Assembly (NCBI GenBank): GCA_028691155.1
Contig: JAQUZV010000165.1
Span: forward strand, 1 to 5,591
From: Victivallales bacterium
GTDB lineage: Bacteria; Verrucomicrobiota; Lentisphaeria; Victivallales; SZUA-371
Length of the DNA stretch: 5,591 nucleotides
Reading direction: 5' to 3'
Position 1 is the first letter of the stretch; every line of letters begins with the position of its first letter. Positions 1 to 5,591 of this stretch are shown piece by piece. The notes beneath the pieces are model-generated. The model did not search any database. It was not told the DNA's origin and saw only the letters and a list, made by a program, of their open reading frames with translations. A program made the translations under genes and the position numbers.

Positions 1-716
1 CGATCCGCTGTTCGCTGTCCTGGGCGCTCAGTGCGGAACTGGCCAAGATCGATAAGAAACCGGCGCAGGCGGCGCAGGATTTTGCCGCCGCCGTCAAGTT
101 GAGTCCGAAGCAACTGGGGTTGTATATGGCCTGGTCGGCGGTGCTGTTCGAAGAAAATAATCTGGCGGCGGCAATTGCCTGTCTGCACCAGGGACTGGAA
201 AACCTGCCCGGGCAACCGGAGTTGCGTTTCCGGTTGGCGGTGACATTGCGTCTGACGGATAAACCGGACGACTCCAGAGAAGCGATTGCCATTTTCAGGG
301 GTCTGTTGCGGGAAGATCCCGAATCGGTGCCGTGTCTGATCAATCTCTCCGAACTGCTGGCCAAAGAGGGGCAGGCGAAAGAAGCGCTCGATCTGGCGGA
401 GCGGGCGATCAGAATCGAGCCGGGAGAGGCGACGGTATGTTTCTGTTATGCCAACCGTCTGTTCGAAAATAAAAACTATCGCAGTGCGGCCATTCAGTAT
501 CGTTTCACGCTGGATAAATCGTTTATGAAAAAAGAGAGCCGGGAAGGGTTGATTGCCTGTTTGCGGGAGCAGGGGCGGATGGCAGGGGCCGGCAATAATT
601 TGATTTCCGCCCGGGCGGCCTGGGAAGAAATTCTTGCGTTGGCTCCCGCCGATGCCGAAGCGAAGAAGATGCTGGAGCAGATCAGAGAAAAGCAGCGCAA
701 TACCAAGAATAACTAA
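1..716 (+). CDS. Tetratricopeptide-repeat protein, 3' part (5' end outside the window)
   Basis: The reading frame is open from base 3 to the TAA at 714-716, so this is the C-terminal part (about 237 residues) of a longer protein. A TTG at 99 is an internal Leu codon, not the likely start, because repeat-like sequence continues upstream of it. The visible protein is almost wholly helical, with about five to six degenerate 34-residue TPR units. Examples are the unit ending in AIRIEPGE, the unit with AIACLHQGLENLPG and the last one with AAWEEILALAPAD; each has the usual small residue/Pro spacing. The tail is charged (EQIREKQRNTKNN). TPR arrays are protein-interaction scaffolds. TPR proteins, including PrsT-type lipoproteins, are known neighbours of exosortases in PEP-CTERM/exopolysaccharide loci. 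The stop lies 2 nt before the exosortase start, so the two genes are probably co-transcribed. A role in the exosortase pathway is inferred from position only; no signal peptide or N-terminal domain can be seen here. Confidence 0.85.
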   Translation, partial: IRCSLSWALSAELAKIDKKPAQAAQDFAAAVKLSPKQLGLYMAWSAVLFEENNLAAAIACLHQGLENLPGQPELRFRLAVTLRLTDKPDDSREAIAIFRGLLREDPESVPCLINLSELLAKEGQAKEALDLAERAIRIEPGEATVCFCYANRLFENKNYRSAAIQYRFTLDKSFMKKESREGLIACLREQGRMAGAGNNLISARAAWEEILALAPADAEAKKMLEQIREKQRNTKNN

Positions 717-718
717 TC

Positions 719-1600
719 ATGAGCACCTTTGCGACAATGTGGCGACGTTATCTCCAGCCCGGTTCTCTGCCGGTGTTGGCCTCATTGGCACTGACGCTGG
801 CGGCGGCGGCGATCGGTTTATGGCAGGTGATTCTCAACCCGGGTGAGACCGCGGCGGCGGTCGTGGTTTGGCTGTGGGGCGCCATTATTGCCGGGACGGT
901 GTTTGCCGGATATCATCAGGTGGGGCGGATTGTGGTCTGGCCGACCCGGCGGGCCAAAGTTCTGGCGTGGGTGGTGCTGGTGTTGCCGGTGATCTGCTAT
1001 TTTGCCGGCTGGCGCATGGCCAATTTTTTTCTTCTCTTTGCCGCGGTGATCTGTTATGTCGGCGGCATCGGGGTGCTGACGGCGATCGTAGTGCCGTTGT
1101 TCCTCTGGTTGACGGTGATTCCCACGTTGTCGTATTTTCATTTCCTGCTCAGTTATCCGTTGCGCTTGATCGGTTCCTGGCTGACGGTACCGGTTGTTCG
1201 CCTGTTCGGGATTGCGGTCGACGGTACCGGCACCGTGATCAATATGGGAGGGAAGGAAGTGGCGGTTACCGCCGCCTGCAGCGGCATCGAGCAACTGGAA
1301 GCCATGTTGCTGGTCGGCTGGATTATTGTGATGGTGCAGCATCGGGGGCGGCTGGTTCGCATCATGCATTTCAGTTTGATTCTGCCGGTGATTATTTTCT
1401 GCAACACCATCCGGCTGACGGTGACGTTGCTGTTGTTTCATTATTGCGGCGATGTTGCCTTCAATAATACGATTCATACTGTTCTGGGATTGCTGATGGT
1501 GGTTATGGTGGCGGTGATTTTCCTGGCGCTGCAGGTCTTTTTTCCCTCCGAGCGCAACCGGGAGAACCTGGTGGTCGAACCCGACCGGGAGGTGTCGTGA
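719..1600 (+). CDS. Exosortase (EpsH-type transpeptidase/protease of the PEP-CTERM sorting system)
   Basis: This is a 293-residue polytopic inner-membrane protein with about eight hydrophobic segments (roughly 17-39, 44-65, 79-97, 101-118, 119-140, 190-206, 213-240, 253-274). The exosortase/archaeosortase signature is complete. Cys187 lies in AACSGIEQ, Arg232 in NTIRLT and His253 in IHTVLG; in this family (TIGR02602/TIGR04178, PF09721) these form the catalytic Cys/Arg/His set. The preceding IPTLSYFHFLLSYPLRLIG and GIAVDGTGTVINM stretch also fits the family core. Exosortases recognise exported proteins with a C-terminal sorting tag (PEP-CTERM and variants), cleave them and probably attach the product to the cell surface. 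The C-terminus is a short charged tail. The start ATG at 719 has no clear Shine-Dalgarno and sits 2 nt after the TPR stop, which suggests coupling; an in-frame ATG at 737 is the alternative. The stop overlaps the next gene as GTGA. Which exosortase subtype it is, and which substrate tag it reads, cannot be told here. Confidence 0.92.
   Translation: MSTFATMWRRYLQPGSLPVLASLALTLAAAAIGLWQVILNPGETAAAVVVWLWGAIIAGTVFAGYHQVGRIVVWPTRRAKVLAWVVLVLPVICYFAGWRMANFFLLFAAVICYVGGIGVLTAIVVPLFLWLTVIPTLSYFHFLLSYPLRLIGSWLTVPVVRLFGIAVDGTGTVINMGGKEVAVTAACSGIEQLEAMLLVGWIIVMVQHRGRLVRIMHFSLILPVIIFCNTIRLTVTLLLFHYCGDVAFNNTIHTVLGLLMVVMVAVIFLALQVFFPSERNRENLVVEPDREVS
1588..1592 (+). promoter_or_regulatory. Shine-Dalgarno site for the EpsI-like gene, inside the exosortase 3' end
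   Basis: GGAGG (within GGGAGGTG, 1587-1594) lies in the last codons of the exosortase gene. It is 4 nt from the GTG at 1597 and 10 nt from the in-frame ATG at 1603. The first spacing is a little short and the second a little long, so the site supports this gene start but does not settle which codon is used. Confidence 0.6.
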
Positions 1601-2787
1601 CCATGATATTGCGAATATTGCTCATGGTGGTTCTTGCTGTTCCGCTGGCGAGGAAGTTTCCCTATTTATTGCATGCCTGGCGGTCGTCGCCGCTGGATTC
1701 CTGGGATGTGGTGTTCTGGCTGGCGGCATTGGTTTGGACGGTGACGACCGTCGGATGGGAATGGCGACGGACGGGTTATGACTTCAAAGCGACGACGGGA
1801 GGGCATCATCATGGCTTGAACGTTCATTGTCTGGTGGCGGGAACCGTGATTTTGGGGTGTCTGGGCGTTTGGTGGTTGGCCGAAGAGAAAAATATCAATG
1901 CGATCGCCATCGTGGCCGGAGTGACGGTGCTGGGCGGCGGGGTCTGGCTGAACTGGGGCTGGTCGTGGTGTGAAAAGTTGTTGCCGGCGTTGTTCTTGGC
2001 GGTGCTGGGCTGTCCGTCGTCATCGTATTGGACGGAATATTATTTCGGGTTGATGCTGGGGATTCCCTGGCTGAGCGGATTCGAGATGAAGCTGTTGGCC
2101 GGGATTGGGGGGGGAACGGTCTGGCTGGTGGTGAAAACCTATTGGCGACGTTCGGTTTCTCTGCCCGGGGCGGTCTTTTTCGCCGCGGCGGTGTTGGTGT
2201 CCATATTGCTGCTTACCGGAACCAATTCCCTGCCGCCGGGAAAGTCGGTGCGACTCGATTTGACTTTGAAGCGCGGGGCATGGCTGGGGAAAGCCGAGGC
2301 GTTGACGCCGTTGGACCAAAGTTTTTTTGCCGGTTGCCGGGCTTCCCGTATGATCTATTTCAATGCGGCGAGCTATGTTTCGGTGCTGTACGTCAAGCCG
2401 CAGGGAAATATTCATCAGATTCATCCGATCGGGATTTGTCTCCGTTCGGTGGGCAATGAAGTGATTTCCCAACGGCAGGTGCTGGTTCCCGAACTGCAGT
2501 TGCAGTGTGAACAACTGACGGTGGTGATCAACCGGAAACAATATCTGATTTACGCCTGGTTTGTCTGTCCGGAATATTCCACCGGCAACTTCAAGTTGTT
2601 CCGCAGCAACTGGCGTCCCGACCGGAATTGGCAGGTTTACCAGATGATGACGCCGGTCGACGGCAATAAGAATGCGGCGCAAAAACGGTTGCGGGAATTT
2701 ATTCTTACCTTCCGGACGGCGGCGCCGCGGCATTCTGTCGTATCGGGGCCGGCGGGAGCGAAGCGGGCGGGGGGCGGCGTTCAATAA
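1597..2787 (+). CDS. Multi-pass membrane protein with C-terminal EpsI-like (DUF3485) domain, exosortase-associated
   Basis: This 396-residue protein has two parts. Residues 1 to about 210 hold roughly six hydrophobic segments (near 3-20, 36-53, 75-95, 101-120, 126-145, 190-207). Residues 212-370 form a soluble region expected to face the periplasm. The soluble part resembles the exosortase-associated EpsI family (TIGR02914/PF11984). It has a strand-rich SYVSVLYV segment, then His276 and Cys281 in IHPIGICLRSVGNE, matching the family's H-P-x-x-C-(x)n-G pattern. Later come YAWFVCPEYSTGN (319-331) and a basic segment ending in REF. The usual GW after the Cys motif is GN here. EpsI proteins act with a neighbouring exosortase, but their biochemical role is unsettled. 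The gene overlaps the exosortase by GTGA (GTG 1597, TGA 1598-1600); ATG 1603 is the alternative start. The last 23 or so residues are Ala/Gly-rich and probably disordered. The assignment to EpsI is from motif pattern only and is moderately secure. Confidence 0.72.
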   Translation: MTMILRILLMVVLAVPLARKFPYLLHAWRSSPLDSWDVVFWLAALVWTVTTVGWEWRRTGYDFKATTGGHHHGLNVHCLVAGTVILGCLGVWWLAEEKNINAIAIVAGVTVLGGGVWLNWGWSWCEKLLPALFLAVLGCPSSSYWTEYYFGLMLGIPWLSGFEMKLLAGIGGGTVWLVVKTYWRRSVSLPGAVFFAAAVLVSILLLTGTNSLPPGKSVRLDLTLKRGAWLGKAEALTPLDQSFFAGCRASRMIYFNAASYVSVLYVKPQGNIHQIHPIGICLRSVGNEVISQRQVLVPELQLQCEQLTVVINRKQYLIYAWFVCPEYSTGNFKLFRSNWRPDRNWQVYQMMTPVDGNKNAAQKRLREFILTFRTAAPRHSVVSGPAGAKRAGGGVQ

Positions 2788-3277
2788 GTTTCGCGATTTC
2801 CCGGAAGAGCGCCGCGGCAAGAGCCGGTTCCCGGCCGGATAGGAAATTTATGGTCCGAGGCGATATACAATTTTTTCGGGATTTTCGGGGTAGCATCGAG
2901 TTCGTCGCATTTCCCTCGGGAAAGAACGATTACGATCCGGCGGCGGCGCCATCTGTCGTTTTCTTCCCGGTCATATAAAAGGACGGTGGCAATTTTCGCC
3001 GCCGGTTTCGCACTGCTTCCGGACGGGGTCGTACCGGCAACATCGGGCGACGGGTGTGTTCCGCCGTGGCGATCATCGGCGGGAGTAAAGTGTGGCGATT
3101 GCAACCGGTTTTTGGGAATGTCGGTTGCAATTTTCAGTTTCTGGATTATTTTTTTCTGAGGTATACGGAAAAAGTGTTTCAGGCCGGGAGCCGCTGCCGG
3201 AAGATTGGGGGCGGCGGTAATGAAATGCTTCGTTTTTTGCCTTGTCACCACAAAAACAACCATACGGATGATGGAAT
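2788..3277 (+). other. 490-base spacer between two gene blocks, no recognised gene
   Basis: No convincing protein is seen on either strand. The longest minus-strand frame (2781-3302) is low-complexity and rich in Arg, Pro and Lys, with no motif. The first 270 bases are GC-rich. The second half becomes AT-richer and contains the perfect inverted repeat at 3098-3131 and a T7 run at 3149-3155. Promoter-like hexamers are weak. TTGCAA (3125-3130) followed after 16 nt by TATTTT (3147-3152) would fire toward the aminotransferase. TATAAA (2974-2979) and TACAAT (2866-2871) are good -10 look-alikes but lack a matching -35. The spacer most likely holds the end of the exosortase transcript and the promoter and leader of the glycan genes; this is inferred from layout. 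Confidence 0.6.
3098..3131 (+). repeat. Perfect 10-bp inverted repeat, candidate hairpin (terminator/attenuator or operator)
   Basis: ATTGCAACCG (3098-3107) is matched exactly by its reverse complement CGGTTGCAAT (3122-3131), with a 14-nt loop. Two G-U pairs could extend the stem inward and one outward. On the plus strand the stem runs straight into TTTT (3131-3134), and a T7 run follows at 3149-3155; there is no equivalent T-run on the other side. This fits a weak intrinsic terminator or a leader attenuator read toward the aminotransferase. A dyad this regular could instead be a DNA-binding site. The 3' arm overlaps the weak -35 candidate TTGCAA, which would suit an operator. The repeat is seen directly; its function is inferred. 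Confidence 0.5.
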
Positions 3278-4408
3278 ATGACCAGAAAGATAGCGTTGGC
3301 AATACCGGATTTGCGCGGCAATGAAGAGAAATATGTTGCCGATGCCGTCAGGAGCAGTTGGATCAGTTCCAGCGGGGTCTACGTCGACCGGTTCGAGCAG
3401 GAATTCGCCGCTTTTACCGGCTCCGGCCATGTGGTCGGGGTCTGCAACGGCACGGTGGCGCTGCATTTGGCGCTGTTGGCGCTGGACGTCCGACCCGGCG
3501 ATGAAGTGCTGGTGCCGTCCATGACTTATATTGCCACGGCCAATGCGGTGCGTTATGTCGGCGCCGAACCGGTTTTCGTCGATGTCGATCCGGAGACGTG
3601 GTGTCTTTCTCCTTCCCAACTGGAAAAGAGCATTACCCGGCGGACGCGCGGCATCATTGCCGTCGATCTCTACGGTCATCCGGCGGATATGGATGCCATC
3701 AACCACATTGCCGCGGTCAATGGCCTGTGGGTGGTGGAGGATGCGGCGGAAGCCCATTCGGCCACTTATAAAGGCCGACCGGCCGGAGGCTTGGCCAAAA
3801 TCGGCACTTTTTCTTTTTACGGCAATAAGATTCTTTCCTGCGGCGAGGGCGGGGCGGTGGTAGTGAACGACCCCTATCTCTATCTGCGGCTTAAAACCCT
3901 GCGCGGGCAGGGCATGGATCCGGAGCGGCGATATTATTTCCCGGTTACCGGATATAATTTCCGGCTGACCAACGTGGCCTGCGCTTTGCTTTGTGCGCAA
4001 CTGGAACGCCGGGAAGAAATTCTGTCTTGCCGCCGGGAGGTTTTTCGTCTTTACCGGGAACAACTGCAGGAGATCGGCGGATTGGGCTTTCAGCCGATTG
4101 CGGACTGGGCGGTTCCGGCTCCGTGGATGTTCTGCCTCACTGTCGATCCGGCCGGTTTCGGCCATACCCGCGACGAACTGATGCGGCATCTGGCGGAGAA
4201 CGGGGTGGAAACCAGACCGTTCTTTATTCCCCTGCACACCTTGCCGCCGTTCCGGCAGGAATCGGCCCGACGGGGAGAGCTCCTGCCGGTAACCGACCGG
4301 TTGGGGACCACCGGCTTCAATTTACCGACCCATTCGCAATTGACGGCAGACGACATCGGTTACATCTGCCGCCTGATTAAAAACTTTTCCCCCAACCAGT
4401 CGAGGTGA
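3278..4408 (+). CDS. DegT/DnrJ/EryC1/StrS family PLP-dependent sugar aminotransferase, perosamine synthetase-like
   Basis: At 376 residues this is full length for the family (PF01041). It should transfer an amino group from glutamate to a nucleotide-linked 4-keto-6-deoxy sugar in the cytoplasm, giving an amino sugar for surface glycans. PLP-site residues are all present: Gly58-Thr59 in CNGTVALHLAL (phosphate), Asp155 in EDAAEAHSA (pyridine nitrogen), Lys184 in SFYGNKIL (Schiff base), the GEGGAVV turn after it, and Asn227/Arg229 in GYNFRLTN. The N-terminal pattern LRGNEEKYV followed by WISSSGVYVDRFE (28-40) is typical of the GDP-perosamine synthetase (Per/RfbE) branch, but related branches acting on UDP or dTDP sugars cannot be excluded. 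The start is ATG 3278: an in-frame TGA at 3269-3271 blocks upstream extension, and GGATG at 3266-3270 is a weak ribosome site. The glycosyltransferase follows after 3 nt. Confidence 0.93.
   Translation: MTRKIALAIPDLRGNEEKYVADAVRSSWISSSGVYVDRFEQEFAAFTGSGHVVGVCNGTVALHLALLALDVRPGDEVLVPSMTYIATANAVRYVGAEPVFVDVDPETWCLSPSQLEKSITRRTRGIIAVDLYGHPADMDAINHIAAVNGLWVVEDAAEAHSATYKGRPAGGLAKIGTFSFYGNKILSCGEGGAVVVNDPYLYLRLKTLRGQGMDPERRYYFPVTGYNFRLTNVACALLCAQLERREEILSCRREVFRLYREQLQEIGGLGFQPIADWAVPAPWMFCLTVDPAGFGHTRDELMRHLAENGVETRPFFIPLHTLPPFRQESARRGELLPVTDRLGTTGFNLPTHSQLTADDIGYICRLIKNFSPNQSR
4402..4405 (+). promoter_or_regulatory. Shine-Dalgarno site for the glycosyltransferase GTG start
   Basis: GAGG lies 6 nt before GTG 4412, just upstream of the TGA stop (4406-4408) of the aminotransferase. 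The spacing is near ideal and supports the GTG at 4412 as the start. It also suggests that ribosomes finishing the aminotransferase help start the next gene. Confidence 0.65.
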
Positions 4409-4411
4409 AAG

Positions 4412-5581
4412 GTGAAAATTGCCTGGTTCCATTCTCATCTGCTCCACGCGCATAGCGGTGGTACGCGCTTTGTGCTCGATTACAGTCTGGCGCTGCAGGA
4501 ACAGTTCGGCCACGAAGTGACCATGTTTTGTGATTTTGCCGGGCCGGAAGCTACCGAACAGCTGCGGCGCAATGGCATGAATCTGCGGGAACTGGATACG
4601 ATTTCCACCAATCATCCTTTTTATTGGCTGACGTTGCCGTGGCGGTTGCGGCAAAAACGCCGGATGTTGAAACGGGAACTCGAAGATTACGATTTCATCA
4701 TCAGTTCGATGTTCCCGATGAACTGGCTGGTGGCGGATATGCCCCAACCCAAAATCCAGATGTGTTACGAACCGTTTGCCTTTTTTTACGATTCGGTTTT
4801 CCTTAAAAACTTCAACCTGCCGCAGCGCTGTTTCTTCCGGCTGGCCAAACGCGCTTATGCCCGGTCGGATATTGCGGCGACCCGGAAGATGGACATCGTT
4901 CTGACTGTCAACAATACCAATATTCCCAAAATCGAAGAGATCTACGGTTTGACGCCGCTGGTGGTGTATGCCGGAATCGACACCGATATCTATCATCGCG
5001 TCGATGACGGGGAAATTACCCGGATTCGGGATCGGCATCCCGGTTCGCCGCTGTTGTTCCACAGTACCGACCTGACCGGCATCAAGGGTACTTTCCCGTT
5101 GCTGGAAGTGATCCGGGATTTGAGTTCCGACTATCCCCGGCTGAAGTTGCTGGTGACCGTTTACGTGAATTATCCTCAAGGCATTAAAATGTTGCAGGAA
5201 AAGGTGGCTAAGCTCGGTTTGCAGGATCATGTCGAATACCTCGGGTGCCTGGACAAGCAGGACCTGCCGTCATATTACAGTGCCGTGGATTTCGTCTGCC
5301 AGCCCAGTATCAATCAACCGGCCTGCTGGCCGCTCAAGGAAGCGTTGCTGTGCGGTACCCCGATCATCGGCGGGAAAGAGAGCGAGGAGCCGGAAGACTT
5401 TGTCAACGGGATCAGAATCGACGTCAACGACCGGGCCGGGGCGGTGGAAAAGATGTCCCGGCTGTTCCGGGAGCAGGCGCGGATTCATGTCGACCCGACG
5501 GAGCTGATCGGCAATTATGCCAAGAAAAATTGTGTTGCCGCCCTCAATACCATTATCGGGCAGATTCATGCAAATCATTAA
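4412..5581 (+). CDS. GT-B glycosyltransferase, GT4-related, with atypical active-site motif
   Basis: This 389-residue protein has the two-Rossmann GT-B layout. The N-terminal acceptor domain starts MKIAWFHSHLL and carries a glycine loop HSGGTRF (14-20). The linker VVYAGIDTDIYH (184-195) resembles the GT4 V-x-N-G-I-D motif. The C-terminal donor domain has LTGIKGTFPLLEVI (221-234), VEYLGCLDKQDLPSYYSAVDF (a typical GT4 helix-strand set) and PLKEALLCGTPIIGG (307-321). It should move a sugar from a nucleotide donor to a growing glycan at the cytoplasmic side of the inner membrane. No membrane segment or signal peptide is seen. The usual E-x7-E motif reads Gln302-x7-Glu310, and the Arg normally found a few residues before the KG (here Lys225-Gly226) is absent. 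It is therefore a divergent member; donor and acceptor cannot be named. Neighbours suggest a polysaccharide or O-glycan pathway that uses the amino sugar made by the upstream enzyme. The end overlaps the next gene. Confidence 0.87.
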   Translation: MKIAWFHSHLLHAHSGGTRFVLDYSLALQEQFGHEVTMFCDFAGPEATEQLRRNGMNLRELDTISTNHPFYWLTLPWRLRQKRRMLKRELEDYDFIISSMFPMNWLVADMPQPKIQMCYEPFAFFYDSVFLKNFNLPQRCFFRLAKRAYARSDIAATRKMDIVLTVNNTNIPKIEEIYGLTPLVVYAGIDTDIYHRVDDGEITRIRDRHPGSPLLFHSTDLTGIKGTFPLLEVIRDLSSDYPRLKLLVTVYVNYPQGIKMLQEKVAKLGLQDHVEYLGCLDKQDLPSYYSAVDFVCQPSINQPACWPLKEALLCGTPIIGGKESEEPEDFVNGIRIDVNDRAGAVEKMSRLFREQARIHVDPTELIGNYAKKNCVAALNTIIGQIHANH

Positions 5582-5591
5582 GATTACCCCG
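5568..5591 (+). CDS. Start of the next gene (first eight codons only), possibly another glycosyltransferase
   Basis: ATG 5568 opens a frame reading MQIIKITP to the window edge, overlapping the last 14 nt of the glycosyltransferase in a different frame. A short hydrophobic strand followed by TP is a common beginning of GT4-type glycosyltransferases (M-K-I-L-x-I-T-P), and 3' overlaps of this size are common in glycan operons. A weak purine stretch GGG (5558-5560) lies 7 nt upstream. Eight residues cannot identify a family, so the product is a guess from the motif and the neighbourhood. Confidence 0.5.

Noticed and set aside
818..1477. 219-codon minus-strand frame opposite the exosortase
   Set aside because: His/Gln/Asn-rich product typical of the reverse complement of a hydrophobic membrane gene; no independent support.
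2774..2815. GCGGCG/CGCCGC pairing around the EpsI-like stop, and GCCGG-TTC-CCGGC at 2823-2835, as terminators
   Set aside because: The first has a 30-nt loop and the second only five pairs; neither is followed by a T-run, and such pairings are expected by chance in GC-rich sequence.
2020..2820. 266-codon minus-strand frame opposite the EpsI-like gene
   Set aside because: Arg/His/Pro-rich antisense shadow; the plus-strand gene has membrane segments and EpsI-type motifs and fits the operon spacing.
3001..3038. GCCGGT/ACCGGC six-base inverted repeat
   Set aside because: Short stem with a 26-nt loop and no neighbouring signal; not distinguishable from chance in this composition.
2781..3302. 173-codon minus-strand frame across the spacer, plus an overlapping 63-codon minus-strand frame at 2705-2896
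   Set aside because: Composition is Arg/Pro/Lys-rich without motif or hydrophobic core pattern; each frame overlaps plus-strand genes at an end, and neither has a good ribosome site. The segment GREPALAAALFREIAKLIERR is protein-like but too short to support a gene or a pseudogene.
3245..4237. 330-codon minus-strand frame opposite the aminotransferase
   Set aside because: Antisense to a gene with all PLP-site motifs intact; the frame is open because of GC-biased codon use and shows no family motif.
4322..5230. 302-codon minus-strand frame opposite the glycosyltransferase
   Set aside because: Antisense shadow rich in His, Gln and Arg, with no recognisable domain; the plus strand has clear GT-B features.
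1..5591. CRISPR array, tRNA/rRNA, insertion sequence or attachment site
   Set aside because: No regularly spaced direct repeats, structural RNA signatures, transposase-like reading frame or terminal inverted repeats were seen on reading both strands.

Overview
The window appears to come from a Gram-negative bacterium with a GC-rich genome. All genes called are on the plus strand. An exosortase followed directly by an EpsI-like protein points to a diderm that makes PEP-CTERM-type surface proteins and exopolysaccharide. The GC-rich codon use and the divergent exosortase and EpsI would suit the Lentisphaerota/Verrucomicrobiota/Planctomycetota group (for example Victivallis relatives). That placement is a guess from general knowledge, since no rRNA or other marker gene is present.

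Layout: (1) bases 1-2787 hold a tightly packed run of three genes. These are the 3' part of a tetratricopeptide-repeat (TPR) protein, an exosortase with its Cys/Arg/His triad intact, and a membrane protein whose C-terminal half is EpsI-like. The spacing is 2 nt and then a 4-nt GTGA overlap, so this is almost certainly one operon with translational coupling. (2) Bases 2788-3277 are about 490 bases with no recognisable gene. They include a perfect 10-bp inverted repeat (3098-3131) followed by a T-run. (3) Bases 3278-5591 hold a second tight gene set: a PLP-dependent sugar aminotransferase of the DegT/DnrJ/EryC1/StrS family (closest by eye to the perosamine synthetase type), a GT-B glycosyltransferase related to GT4, and the first eight codons of another gene that overlaps the glycosyltransferase end.

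Working model: the first block is the membrane machinery that recognises, cleaves and possibly transfers C-terminally tagged exported proteins. The second block begins a surface-glycan cluster that makes a 4-amino-deoxysugar nucleotide and assembles it into a polysaccharide or glycoprotein glycan. Exosortase genes are commonly found beside exopolysaccharide genes, so the pairing is expected. The more unusual points are the membrane-domain/EpsI fusion, the non-canonical active-site region of the glycosyltransferase, and the structured spacer between the two blocks. I found no clearly new system: the gene families are known, and the novelty is in architecture and details.
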